A stretch of 59,441 bases of DNA from NCBI RefSeq assembly GCF_002257665.1, contig NZ_MQWB01000001.1:1156540-1215980 (forward strand), given 5' to 3'. Position numbers and translations under genes: made by a program. The notes beneath the pieces were generated by a model. It was not told where the DNA came from and did no database searches. It saw nothing but the letters and a program-made list of their open reading frames with translations. Shown here one piece after another: positions 1-7,830 of the stretch. Position 1 is the stretch's first letter. Every line of letters begins with the position of its first letter. Origin of the DNA: Rubricoccus marinus (GTDB lineage: Bacteria; Bacteroidota; Rhodothermia; Rhodothermales; Rubricoccaceae).

Positions 1-1245
1 GGTGGCGTCACTCGTCAGTTCGAGCTCGATGCGCATCTCGCCATCGCGGCTCCATACCTGCCGCTGGCGCATGTAGCGCATCAGCGTATCGGCCGAAGCG
101 GTGGCGCGCGGTGGAGGCGGAGGGAGCACTTCCGGCTCTTCGGGTGCCTCCGGCGCTTCGGGCGCGGCCTCTGGCGCCAGAGGCGCGGCCTCGGGAGCGG
201 AGGGCGGTGTGGGAGACTGCAATTGCGACGTGAAGGCCTGCAGCGGGGCGTCTGGGAGGACGGCGGCGCTCGCGAGGAGCGGCAGCACGAGCAGCATCGC
301 GCCAACCAGGCGGGCGAGGCGGCGGCGTTCGGGGGTCGAGCGGGTCATGGCGTGTAGGCGTGTGAGGAGGGGGGACGAGGAGGCGCCGAGGCAAAACCGC
401 GGCGAGGGACGTGACGCGAGGGCATGAAGCAACTGGCCGTATTCGGCGGCGCGCTCCGGCCACAGGCGCAGCACGGCGGCGTCGGCCTCGCGCTCGCGGT
501 CCAGCGCGAGGCCGCGGCCGAGCACGTGCACCAGCGGGTGCCAGACGAACGCCGCTCGCACCAGCCGCTCGCCCACGGCCCACCCGAAGTGCGCGTCGCG
601 GACGTGTGCGAACTCATGGGCTAGCGCCAGCCGGCGCGCGTCGGCGTCGAGGTCCTGGGGAAGCGCGACGAGCGGGCGCCAGAGGCCGACGGTGAACGGC
701 GAGATGGCGTCGTCCACGACGGCGACGCGCACCTGGCGCGTGACGCCCATGCGGCGCGAGAGGCCTTCCGCCTCGTCGCGGACGGGCCGCGTGGCGGCCT
801 GAAGCCTCTGGCGGTACCGCGCGATCCACACCAGCCCCCCGGCGAGGATGAGCAGGGCGAGGGCTCCGGCCACGATCGCCGAGAGCGTGGCACTTCCCAC
901 CGCGAGAGCCGTCCAGTCGGTCGCAGGCGCAGGCATCACCTCTGGCGAGAACGAGGGAACGGAGGCGAGAACGTCGGGGATCGCTTCTCGCGAAGCCGAC
1001 GCCAGAGGCGCCACCGGTTCAGCCGGGAGGATGGACGGCACCCACCGCGCCAGAAGCGGCGGGCCAACAATGCTGAGCGGCAGGAGCGCCACAAGAGAGC
1101 CGCGGGTCGCGAGGCCAAGCCGGGCGGAGGGCTGGAGCGCGCGGAGGGTCACCTCCACGAGGAGGGCGAGTACGGTCCAGGCGAAAACAGGCACCCAGAA
1201 CGCTTCCAGGGCCACGGTGCCGAGGTCTGTGAGGGCGCTACTCAT
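1..1245 (-). CDS. BlaR1/MecR1-like M56 family metallopeptidase (3' end cut by window edge)
   Basis: Reading from the ATG at 1245 the frame stays open for 415 codons to the window edge. The N-terminal half has hydrophobic segments (about residues 10-60 and 105-140) as in M56 membrane peptidases. The zinc motif is HEFAH at residues 210-214, in the context LALAHEFAHVRDAHFG, which fits HExxH. A further hydrophobic stretch near residues 320-335 is followed by a Pro/Ala/Glu-rich segment partly encoded by a perfect 18-base palindrome (167-184). In the BlaR1/MecR1 family a sensor-peptidase cleaves or inactivates the partner repressor BlaI. The start overlaps the end of the BlaI gene (ATGAGTAG), so the pair is translated together. 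Family is clear; no penicillin-binding sensor domain is visible in the part present, so the signal is unknown. Confidence 0.85.
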   Translation of the reverse strand, partial: MSSALTDLGTVALEAFWVPVFAWTVLALLVEVTLRALQPSARLGLATRGSLVALLPLSIVGPPLLARWVPSILPAEPVAPLASASREAIPDVLASVPSFSPEVMPAPATDWTALAVGSATLSAIVAGALALLILAGGLVWIARYRQRLQAATRPVRDEAEGLSRRMGVTRQVRVAVVDDAISPFTVGLWRPLVALPQDLDADARRLALAHEFAHVRDAHFGWAVGERLVRAAFVWHPLVHVLGRGLALDREREADAAVLRLWPERAAEYGQLLHALASRPSPRFCLGASSSPLLTRLHAMTRSTPERRRLARLVGAMLLVLPLLASAAVLPDAPLQAFTSQLQSPTPPSAPEAAPLAPEAAPEAPEAPEEPEVLPPPPPRATASADTLMRYMRQRQVWSRDGEMRIELELTSDAT

Positions 1246-1630
1246 CGGAGGCTGTCGGCTCTGCGCCGAGTTGGTCCAACAGGCGGCGGACTTCGGCCTG
1301 CTCCGTCTCCGTCAGCGACTCGTGACCGGCTAGGGTTTGAATCAGCGTCCGGGCGGACCCGCCAAAGACTTTGTCCACGACCGAGGTGAGCAACGACCCG
1401 CGCACCTCTTCTGCCGGACGCGCCGGGGTGTAGACGTACGTGGCGCCGTCGCGCTCGATGGAGAGGTAGCCCTTGACTGCGAGGTTCTTGATCACGGTCG
1501 CGACCGTCGTGTAGGCCACCTGGTGGTCCATCGCGGCGTGGACCTCGCGGGCCGTGGCTCGTTCGAGGGACCAGACGAGGCGGAGGATCTCCATCTCGGT
1601 TCCGCCCAGGGAGGTGATCGGGTTGCGCAT
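1238..1630 (-). CDS. BlaI/MecI/CopY family transcriptional repressor
   Basis: A 130-residue protein of typical BlaI length. The N-terminal winged helix (residues about 8-75) contains the family pattern LGGTEMEILRLVW followed by the VAYTTVATVIKNL recognition-helix region, then the GYLSIERDGATYVYTP wing. The C-terminal part forms the dimerisation region. BlaI proteins bind promoter dyads as dimers and are inactivated by the BlaR1 peptidase encoded directly downstream, with which this gene overlaps by 8 bases. A sigma70-like promoter and an overlapping dyad lie immediately upstream, fitting autorepression. In Bacteroidota such pairs often control envelope or stress genes rather than beta-lactamase; no beta-lactamase is present in this window. 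Confidence 0.93.
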   Translation of the reverse strand: MRNPITSLGGTEMEILRLVWSLERATAREVHAAMDHQVAYTTVATVIKNLAVKGYLSIERDGATYVYTPARPAEEVRGSLLTSVVDKVFGGSARTLIQTLAGHESLTETEQAEVRRLLDQLGAEPTASDE

Positions 1631-1640
1631 GGCATGATTT

Positions 1641-1673
1641 GATTCGGTTCGAACAAAGGGTACGAACCGGATC
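1641..1673. promoter_or_regulatory. Dyad operator candidate for the BlaI-like repressor
   Basis: Two 13-base arms, GATTCGGTTCGAA (1641-1653) and TACGAACCGGATC (1661-1673), are inverted repeats with 11 of 13 matches, separated by 7 bases. They overlap the -10 of the promoter upstream of the repressor gene. The core differs from the TACA/TGTA operators of staphylococcal BlaI, so binding is inferred from position and symmetry only. Confidence 0.6.
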
Positions 1674-1685
1674 GAACCCTGTCAA
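1657..1685 (-). promoter_or_regulatory. Sigma70-like promoter of the BlaI-BlaR1 pair
   Basis: On the minus strand a perfect TTGACA (1685-1680) is followed after 17 bases by TACCCT (1662-1657), 27 bases before the ATG at 1630. Spacing is optimal for a -35/-10 pair, though the -10 matches only in part. The dyad at 1641-1673 covers the spacer and -10, the usual place for a repressor. Confidence 0.6.
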
Positions 1686-1701
1686 GTGCGGTACGCGTTT
1701 G

Positions 1702-1719
1702 GCCTCTGGCGCCAGAGGC
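1702..1719. repeat. 18-base decamer palindrome, intergenic
   Basis: A perfect palindrome made of two facing decamers; the symmetry extends outward to 1698-1723 (TTTGGCC...GGCCAAA). It lies upstream of the BlaI promoter and downstream of the FKBP gene that ends at 1799, both on the minus strand. It may act as a second terminator for the FKBP gene. Confidence 0.75.
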
Positions 1720-1730
1720 CAAAACGGCGA

Positions 1731-1761
1731 GAGGGGACGCCGCGCGTTGCAGCGTCCCCTC
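1731..1761 (-). terminator. Hairpin downstream of the first FKBP gene
   Basis: GAGGGGACGC (1731-1740) and GCGTCCCCTC (1752-1761) form a perfect 10-base stem with an 11-base loop, 37 bases past the stop codon of the gene ending at 1799. There is no strong T-run, so it is a probable rather than certain terminator. Confidence 0.55.
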
Positions 1762-1798
1762 TAGGAGTCCATCGCGCCAGAGGCGCCAGTCCGCAGGG

Positions 1799-2713
1799 CT
1801 ACTGCGGCGGCAGCTGCATCTGCATGTTCTGCTGCATGGGCTGCACGTCGAGCAGCTCGACCTCGAACACGAGGGCGGCGTTCGGCGGGATCGGGCCACC
1901 GGGCGTGCCCTGCTGGCCGTAGCCGAGGTCCGGCGGGAGGTACAGCGTGCGCTTGCCGCCGACCTTCATGCCCATGACGCCCTCGCGGAAGCCGGGAGCG
2001 ACCTGCGCGAGCGCGAACGTCGCCGTGCCGTCCGTGGACTGGTCGAAGATGGTCCCGTCGGCGAGCTTGCCGACGTAGTTGACCACCACCATGTCCGCGG
2101 CGCTCGGCGAAGCGCCGGAGCCCGTCTCCTCGACGGTGTAGAGGAGACCGCTGGAGGTCTTGGTGACGCCAGAGCGGCCGGCGACCTCACCGAGGAAGCG
2201 CGTCGCGGCGGCGGCGTTGGTGCCCATGTCGCGGAGCATGCGCTGAGCCGAGGTATCCGTCAGGGCCTGCTGGCGGAGCTGGCGGATCGAGATCGAATCC
2301 TGGACCGTGGTCGAGATGCGCTGGAGGTCCTCGTCGCTCAGGCCGGAGGAGTCGCTGTCGAGACCGGCGCGGAAGGCGCGGAGGAAGATCTCGGCGTCGA
2401 GGTTGGCCGTGGTGTCGCGGCCAAGGCGGTTGCCCATCTCGTAGCCGAAGAGGTAGGCGAGGCGCGAGGAGTCGGCGTTGAGGCCGTCGCGGAAGCCCTC
2501 CTCGAAGGTGGCGAACTCGAAGAACTTGAAGGAAGCGGAGTCAGCCTTGACGCCTTGCGCTGCCTCGAAGCCGAGGGCGTAGGCGAGCTGCTCGAAGGCG
2601 TTCATCTCGGAGAGATCGTCGCCAGAGGCGCCGCCCGTGGTCGCGTTGTCACCACAGCCTACGCCGACGACGAGGAGGGCGGCCAGCGCGAAGGGGAGAA
2701 TGCGGAAAGTCAT
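1799..2713 (-). CDS. FKBP-type peptidyl-prolyl isomerase, lipoprotein
   Basis: A 304-residue protein. The N-terminus is a lipoprotein signal: a hydrophobic run ending VGVGC with Cys20 as the lipidation site. Residues about 35-165 form a helical region resembling the FkpA/Mip N-terminal dimerisation domain, with a repeated pattern (AYALGFEAAQ, YLFGYEMGNRLG). Residues about 185-290 are the FKBP domain with VNYVGKLADGTIFDQS, FALAQVAPGFREGVMGMKVGG and GYGQQGTPGGPIPPNAALVFEVELLDV, keeping the catalytic pocket residues of the family. It should catalyse proline cis-trans isomerisation during envelope protein folding. The tail is rich in Gln and Met. It is a tandem paralogue of the gene at 2898-3785. 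Confidence 0.93.
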   Translation of the reverse strand: MTFRILPFALAALLVVGVGCGDNATTGGASGDDLSEMNAFEQLAYALGFEAAQGVKADSASFKFFEFATFEEGFRDGLNADSSRLAYLFGYEMGNRLGRDTTANLDAEIFLRAFRAGLDSDSSGLSDEDLQRISTTVQDSISIRQLRQQALTDTSAQRMLRDMGTNAAAATRFLGEVAGRSGVTKTSSGLLYTVEETGSGASPSAADMVVVNYVGKLADGTIFDQSTDGTATFALAQVAPGFREGVMGMKVGGKRTLYLPPDLGYGQQGTPGGPIPPNAALVFEVELLDVQPMQQNMQMQLPPQ

Positions 2714-2864
2714 ACGGTCTGAGGATCGAAAAGGAAGGATTCAAGCTACCCGGGCGCCAGAGGCCCCGGTGGGAAGACGTTGGGAACTGAGGGCGTGGGG
2801 GAGCTCTCGATGAGATTCCCTGCCGTCAGCCTCTGGCGCGGCGGCCGCGCGCGTCAGGAGCATT

Positions 2865-2890
2865 CGCCAGAGGCGAGGAGGCCTCTGGCG
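2865..2890 (-). terminator. Decamer-pair hairpin downstream of the second FKBP gene
   Basis: CGCCAGAGGC (2865-2874) and GCCTCTGGCG (2881-2890) form a 10-base stem with a 6-base loop, beginning 7 bases after the stop codon of the minus-strand gene ending at 2898. No T-run follows. The rest of 2714-2897 holds further single decamers and no gene. Confidence 0.55.
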
Positions 2891-2897
2891 CGGACGA

Positions 2898-3785
2898 CTA
2901 CTCCAGGCCTGGCGCCGGCGTGGGCGCGACGATCTCGACCAACTCGACCTCGAACGTGAGCGCTTTGTTGGGGCCGATGGGTCCGCCATTGGTGCCCTGC
3001 AGGCCATACGCGAGGCTGGGGGGGATGACCAGCGTGCGCGTGCCGCCCGCCTTCATGCCGGAGACGCCCTCGCCAAAGCCGGGGACCACACCCCTGAGCG
3101 CGAACTGCGCGGGCTCCTCGCCAGAGGCGTCGAATTCGGTCCCGTCGGCGAGTGTGCCGGTGTAGCGCACGAGGACGCGGTCGGTCATGGTCGCCTCGGG
3201 ACCAGTGCCCTCGGTACCGGGGATGACCACCAGGCCACTGGCGCGGACCTCCGCACCCGGGCGCTGGGCGGCCGCGGTGAGAAGGCTATCCGCCTCGCGG
3301 GCGCCCGCCTCAATCTGCGCGAGCTTCTGCTGCGCCTCGGGCTCGTCCTGGGCACGCTCGCGCAGGACGTTCATGAACAGCATGTCCTGCACCTGGTTCA
3401 TGACCGACCGCTTCTGCGCGTCGTCCAGTTGCGAGGCCGGAAACGCCAGGCCCTCGCGGAACGAGGCGAGAAACAGGTCCGGGGACATGCTCAGCGTGGT
3501 GTCGGAGCCGACGCGCGAGCCGATCTCGTAGCCGTACATGTACGCCAGGCGTGAGGAGTCGCCCGCGGCGCCGTCCTGGAAGCCGCTGGCGAAGGTGTCG
3601 TACGTGAAGTAGGCAAAGCTGGCGGAGTCCTGCTGGACGTTTTTCGCGGCGTCGAAGCCGAGCACGTAGGTCAGCTCACCGACGGTGTCGAGCGTGGAGA
3701 GGTCCAGGCGCTCCTGGGCGCGGACGCCAGAGGCGGCGCAAAGCGCGGCGGCGGCGAAAAGGGCGGCGGCGAAAAGGCGGGGCAT
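2898..3785 (-). CDS. FKBP-type peptidyl-prolyl isomerase, periplasmic
   Basis: A 295-residue paralogue of the neighbouring FKBP with the same layout: a cleavable signal peptide (MPRLFAAALFAAAALCAASGVRAQ, the last 4-5 residues giving the cleavage site), a helical N-terminal domain (YVLGFDAAKN, YMYGYEIGSRVG at about residues 40-100) and a C-terminal FKBP domain (about 180-290) with VRYTGTLADGTEFDAS, GVVPGFGEGVSGMKAGG and LTFEVELVEI. The loss of the lipobox relative to its neighbour suggests one soluble and one membrane-anchored copy. The tandem arrangement points to local duplication. Start ATG at 3785 is the first that gives a complete signal peptide. Confidence 0.92.
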   Translation of the reverse strand: MPRLFAAALFAAAALCAASGVRAQERLDLSTLDTVGELTYVLGFDAAKNVQQDSASFAYFTYDTFASGFQDGAAGDSSRLAYMYGYEIGSRVGSDTTLSMSPDLFLASFREGLAFPASQLDDAQKRSVMNQVQDMLFMNVLRERAQDEPEAQQKLAQIEAGAREADSLLTAAAQRPGAEVRASGLVVIPGTEGTGPEATMTDRVLVRYTGTLADGTEFDASGEEPAQFALRGVVPGFGEGVSGMKAGGTRTLVIPPSLAYGLQGTNGGPIGPNKALTFEVELVEIVAPTPAPGLE

Positions 3786-3863
3786 TCGAATGGGAGGGGT
3801 GAGGCGAGGAACCTACCGGCAACGGGGGCTCGCTAGCTTTCGCGTCCGCTTCGCACAGCTTCC

Positions 3864-6026
3864 ATGTCTCGCACCCCGCTTCTCGTCACCTCCGCGCTCC
3901 CGTACGCCAACGGGCCGCTCCACCTCGGCCACCTCGCGGGGGCCTACCTCCCCGCCGATCTCTATGTGCGCTACCAACGCCTCAAGGGGCGCGACGTGGT
4001 CTACGTCTGCGGGTCCGATGAGCATGGCGCGGCCATCACGCTTCGCGCGAGAAAAGAGGGGACGACGCCCCAGGCTATCGTGGACCGCTACCACGAGGAG
4101 TTGAAGCGGGCGCTGGAAGGCTTCGGGATCTCGTTCGACGCCTACGGGCGCACGTCGTCGGACATCCACCGTGAGACGAGCCAGGACATGTTTCTGGCGG
4201 TCGAAAAGGCGGGCGGGCTGCGCAAAAAGACGAGCACACAACTTTTCGACCCCGAGGCGGGACTGTTCCTCGCCGACCGCTACGTGACGGGCACCTGCCC
4301 CGTCTGCGGCTACGAAGCCGCCTACGGCGACCAGTGCGAGAACTGTGGCTCGGCGCTCTCGCCGGACGACTTGATTGAGCCGCGGAGCACGCTCACGGGC
4401 GCCACGCCGGAGCGCCGCGAGACCACGCACTGGTACCTCCCGCTGGGCGAGATGCAGCCCGACCTCCAGGCGTGGATCGACACCAAAAGCGATTGGAAGC
4501 CCAACGTGCTAGGACAGGTCCGTTCCTGGCTGCAAGACGGCCTCCAGGACCGCGCCATGACGCGGGACCTCGACTGGGGCGTGCCCGTCCCGCCAGAGGC
4601 CGAGGGCGAGACCGACGGCAAGGTGCTCTACGTGTGGTTCGACGCGCCGATTGGCTACGTCTCCATCACGCGCGAGTGGGCGGAGGCGCAGGGCGACCCG
4701 GACCTCTGGCGCCGGTACTGGCAGGTCCACGAAGACGAGGCGGGCGAAACAGTCACGCCCGAGTTGATGCACTTTATCGGCAAGGACAACATCGTTTTCC
4801 ACTGCCTGATCTTCCCCGCGATCCTGATGGCGCAGAACGCAGCGCGGCCAGAACTCCCGCAGTTCGTGCTGCCTGCGAACGTGCCCGCCAACGAGTTCCT
4901 CAACCTGGAAGGGCAGAAGCTGAGCACGAGCCGTGGCTGGGCCGTCTGGGCCGAGGAGGCGCTGGAGGCCTTCCCGCTCGACCTCTTGCGCTACGGCCTC
5001 GCGGTCAACCTGCCGGAGACGAAGGACGCGGACTTCTCGTGGGGCGAGTTCCAGGCCCGCGTCAACGGCGAGCTGGCCGACGTGGTCGGCAACTTCGTCA
5101 ACCGCGCGCTGACCTTTGCCGCCCGCTTCTGCGATGGGGAGGTGCCCGCACTCGCGAGCCCATCCGAGAAAGACCGCGCGATGCTGGACGCGCTGCCTCT
5201 GGCGTCCGAGAAAGTCGGCGCGGCGTACGAGAAAGTGCGGCTGCGCGACGCCACGCAAGAGGCCGTGGGCCTGGCGCGGCTGGGCAACCAGTATTTGCAG
5301 GAGACGGAGCCCTGGAAGACGCGCAAGACCGACGAGCAGGCCATGCGCAACACGGTCCACGTGGCGCTGCAGGTGTGCGCCTCGCTCTCGATCCTGCTGG
5401 ACCCCGTCGTGCCCGATTCCATGGCGCGTCTCCGCGCGATGCTAAACCTCGGTGCCATCCGCGCCTCTGGCGCGCCGGAAGCTGGAGCCACACCAGAGGC
5501 CTCTGGCGCGCTCGGCTGGGAGGACGCGGCCCGACCGGTTCTGGAAGCCGGTCACGCACTGGGCGAGTCCGACATCCTCTTTCGCAAAATCGAGGACGAG
5601 GAGATCGAAGCGCAGCGGCAACTTCTGGCGGATCGCTCGGCGTCCGCGTCGGCCTCTGGCGGGGACGCGCCAGAGGCGGAGGGCGAGCCGTATGCGCCTC
5701 TGGGAGCCGAGATCGTCTTCGATCAGTTCACGCCGCTGGACATGCGGGTCGGCAAGATCATCGCTGCGGAGCCGCACCCGAAGGCGGACAAACTGCTCCG
5801 CTTCGACGTGGATATGGGCTTCGAGACGCGGCAGATCCTCTCGGGCGTGCGCGAGCACCTCGCGCCAGAGGCCATGATCGGCCTCTCGGTCGTGGTCGTG
5901 GCCAACCTCGCGCCGCGGACGATTCGTGGGCTGGAATCGCAGGGGATGATCTTGTTTGCGGAGAATCGAGACGGTGCGCTTGTGCCCGTTAGTACGGAGG
6001 GGGAACCGGGCGCCATTGTGAAGTAA
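3864..6026 (+). CDS. metG: Methionyl-tRNA synthetase with C-terminal tRNA-binding domain
   Basis: A 720-residue class I synthetase that charges tRNA-Met. The HIGH motif is HLGH at residues 20-23 and the KMSKS motif is KLSTS at 352-356. Zinc knuckle cysteines are CPVC at 145-148 and CENC at 158-161. An anticodon-binding helical region follows, then a C-terminal EMAP II-like tRNA-binding domain (about 615-720, DMRVGKIIAAEPHPKADKLL). The linker between the last two (about residues 533-615) is low in complexity and largely spelled by decamers (5463-5472, around 5493-5508, 5652-5661, 5668-5677), giving Ala-Ser-Gly and Pro-Glu-Ala units. Catalytic parts have few decamers. Length fits long-form MetG of Bacteroidota. 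Confidence 0.97.
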   Translation: MSRTPLLVTSALPYANGPLHLGHLAGAYLPADLYVRYQRLKGRDVVYVCGSDEHGAAITLRARKEGTTPQAIVDRYHEELKRALEGFGISFDAYGRTSSDIHRETSQDMFLAVEKAGGLRKKTSTQLFDPEAGLFLADRYVTGTCPVCGYEAAYGDQCENCGSALSPDDLIEPRSTLTGATPERRETTHWYLPLGEMQPDLQAWIDTKSDWKPNVLGQVRSWLQDGLQDRAMTRDLDWGVPVPPEAEGETDGKVLYVWFDAPIGYVSITREWAEAQGDPDLWRRYWQVHEDEAGETVTPELMHFIGKDNIVFHCLIFPAILMAQNAARPELPQFVLPANVPANEFLNLEGQKLSTSRGWAVWAEEALEAFPLDLLRYGLAVNLPETKDADFSWGEFQARVNGELADVVGNFVNRALTFAARFCDGEVPALASPSEKDRAMLDALPLASEKVGAAYEKVRLRDATQEAVGLARLGNQYLQETEPWKTRKTDEQAMRNTVHVALQVCASLSILLDPVVPDSMARLRAMLNLGAIRASGAPEAGATPEASGALGWEDAARPVLEAGHALGESDILFRKIEDEEIEAQRQLLADRSASASASGGDAPEAEGEPYAPLGAEIVFDQFTPLDMRVGKIIAAEPHPKADKLLRFDVDMGFETRQILSGVREHLAPEAMIGLSVVVVANLAPRTIRGLESQGMILFAENRDGALVPVSTEGEPGAIVK

Positions 6027-6276
6027 CGCCCGGGTAGACGGGCTGTTTAAGCCTGTTGGAAGGCGTAGGTGGCGTTTGGGAGGGGTGGACAGACCGAGTG
6101 CGCTCATACATGGGGCTCCGCCGCCCAGAAATCGGGGCGGCGGGCGATGGGGGGAGGCCGCGCCTGTACGTTGCACACGTCGACACCACGCGACACTGCC
6201 AGGGGCGCTCCGCTTGCGGGAGTGCCCTCCCCGACTCTTACCGCTCAGCGTGGCGGTACTCCCCAGCCCTACGACT

Positions 6277-6963
6277 ATGTCCTGGTTCCGCAGCCTCCGT
6301 TCCAAACTCGCTTCTTCCACCGACGAGACCGTTTCGCGCCGACGTCTCTTTGCAGGCGCTGGCCTTGCCGCCGGTGGCCTTCTCCTCGCGCCAGAGGCGG
6401 CCGCTCGGGACATTGAGCCGGGCACGGTTGTGGACGCGCAGGGACGGCCTGTTACGAGTGCGAACGCGAGCTCCAACCCCTTTCTGGGGCAGTTGATGCT
6501 GTTCGGGGGCAACTTCGCGCCGCGGGGGTGGGCCCTCTGCGACGGGCAGCTGCAGGCCATCGCTCAGAACCAGGCGCTGTTCTCCCTGCTGGGGACGGCC
6601 TACGGCGGCGACGGGCGGACGACGTTCGGGCTCCCCGACCTCCGCGGCCGCTCGCCCATCGGGCGGGGCCAGGGCCCCGGGCTCGCCCCTGTCTCGTGGG
6701 GGCAGAGGGGCGGGAACGAGACGACGACGCTGAGCGCCGCGAACATGCCCCCGCACGTGCACACCCCCACGGCGCCGCAGGTGCAGGTGCGGGGGGCGGG
6801 GGCGCAGGCCGTCGGCGTGACGACGGGCGGGGCGGTGAGCGGCGGGGTCCCGGTGGGCTCGACGTCGAGCGCGGGCAACGGCAGCGGCTTCAGCAACCGA
6901 CCGCCCTACCTCGGGATGTACTGGTGCATCGCTACTCAAGGCGTCTTTCCCTCCCGCAACTAG
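6277..6963 (+). CDS. Tail-collar domain protein with Tat signal, copy 1
   Basis: 228 residues from the ATG at 6277 (starts MSWFRSLRSKL, matching its downstream paralogue; an upstream in-frame extension to 6076 has no such match). The N-terminus carries a twin-arginine signal (SRRRLFAGAGLAAGG), so the protein is probably exported folded. Residues about 68-228 form a phage tail-collar domain as in microcystin-dependent protein MdpB-like sequences: GQLMLFGGNFAPRGWALCDG, then LFSLLGTAYGGDGRTTFGLPDLRGR and a glycine-rich tail ending PSRN. Nucleotides 6510-6927 are identical to 7292-7709 in the next gene, while the first third is diverged. Function of exported collar proteins is not established; a surface or adhesion role is possible. 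The 250 bases upstream hold a 9-base-stem hairpin (6118-6143) that may end metG. Confidence 0.85.
   Translation: MSWFRSLRSKLASSTDETVSRRRLFAGAGLAAGGLLLAPEAAARDIEPGTVVDAQGRPVTSANASSNPFLGQLMLFGGNFAPRGWALCDGQLQAIAQNQALFSLLGTAYGGDGRTTFGLPDLRGRSPIGRGQGPGLAPVSWGQRGGNETTTLSAANMPPHVHTPTAPQVQVRGAGAQAVGVTTGGAVSGGVPVGSTSSAGNGSGFSNRPPYLGMYWCIATQGVFPSRN
6510..6927 (+). repeat. 418-base block identical to 7292-7709 (copy A)
   Basis: Aligned line by line, the block matches 7292-7709 at every base at a constant offset of 782. Flanking coding sequence on both sides is clearly diverged. The block is rich in G-runs and contains no copy of the decamer. Confidence 0.95.
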
Positions 6964-7046
6964 CTGATCAGTCGCAACGCGCCTATCGCTCTACGCCCTC
7001 GTGACGTGGAGGAACTGCCCGCTGTACCTACTTGCCCCGTTTCTAT

Positions 7047-7745
7047 ATGTCTTGGTTCCATACGCTTCGTTCGAAACTCGCCTCCTCGTCCGATGAGGCC
7101 TCTCTATCGCGCCGTCAACTCATTGCCGGCACCGGGCTGGGTGTAGGAGGCATGATGCTTCCACACGGTGCCGACGCCAAGCCCCTGGACGTAGAACCTG
7201 GCTCCGTTGTAGACGCGATGGGGCGTCCGGTCCCCCAAGCTGACGTATCAGGCACTGAGCCGTTTATCGGCCAGCTGATGCTCGTTGGGTTCAACTTCGC
7301 GCCGCGGGGGTGGGCCCTCTGCGACGGGCAGCTGCAGGCCATCGCTCAGAACCAGGCGCTGTTCTCCCTGCTGGGGACGGCCTACGGCGGCGACGGGCGG
7401 ACGACGTTCGGGCTCCCCGACCTCCGCGGCCGCTCGCCCATCGGGCGGGGCCAGGGCCCCGGGCTCGCCCCTGTCTCGTGGGGGCAGAGGGGCGGGAACG
7501 AGACGACGACGCTGAGCGCCGCGAACATGCCCCCGCACGTGCACACCCCCACGGCGCCGCAGGTGCAGGTGCGGGGGGCGGGGGCGCAGGCCGTCGGCGT
7601 GACGACGGGCGGGGCGGTGAGCGGCGGGGTCCCGGTGGGCTCGACGTCGAGCGCGGGCAACGGCAGCGGCTTCAGCAACCGACCGCCCTACCTCGGGATG
7701 TACTGGTGCGTCTCTCTCTTTGGCATTTACCCCTCGCGCAACTAA
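7047..7745 (+). CDS. Tail-collar domain protein with Tat signal, copy 2
   Basis: 232 residues from the ATG at 7047 (MSWFHTLRSKL). Layout is as in copy 1: a twin-arginine signal (SRRQLIAGTGLGVGG, about residues 22-45), a short linker (VEPGSVVDAMGRPVP), then the collar domain. The N-terminal third and the last dozen residues (CVSLFGIYPSRN against CIATQGVFPSRN) differ from copy 1, whereas the middle is identical in DNA. The gap between the genes is 83 bases, so they may be co-transcribed, and a strong hairpin follows. Recent gene conversion between the copies is the simplest reading. Confidence 0.85.
   Translation: MSWFHTLRSKLASSSDEASLSRRQLIAGTGLGVGGMMLPHGADAKPLDVEPGSVVDAMGRPVPQADVSGTEPFIGQLMLVGFNFAPRGWALCDGQLQAIAQNQALFSLLGTAYGGDGRTTFGLPDLRGRSPIGRGQGPGLAPVSWGQRGGNETTTLSAANMPPHVHTPTAPQVQVRGAGAQAVGVTTGGAVSGGVPVGSTSSAGNGSGFSNRPPYLGMYWCVSLFGIYPSRN
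7292..7709 (+). repeat. 418-base block identical to 6510-6927 (copy B)
   Basis: Second copy of the identical block, in the middle and end of the second collar gene. The exact identity at synonymous sites, next to diverged flanks, marks gene conversion or a very recent exchange. Confidence 0.95.
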
Positions 7746-7764
7746 AACGGCGCTGACTCGCCCC

Positions 7765-7790
7765 GTCCCGCCAGAAGCCTCTGGCGGGAC
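7765..7790 (+). terminator. Hairpin after the second collar gene
   Basis: GTCCCGCCAGA (7765-7775) and TCTGGCGGGAC (7780-7790) form a perfect 11-base stem with a 4-base loop, 20 bases after the stop codon. It incorporates a decamer on one arm. Confidence 0.7.
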
Positions 7791-7830
7791 GACTCTCGTT
7801 TCCGCCGTGTCCTAAACATTTTTTACTCCT

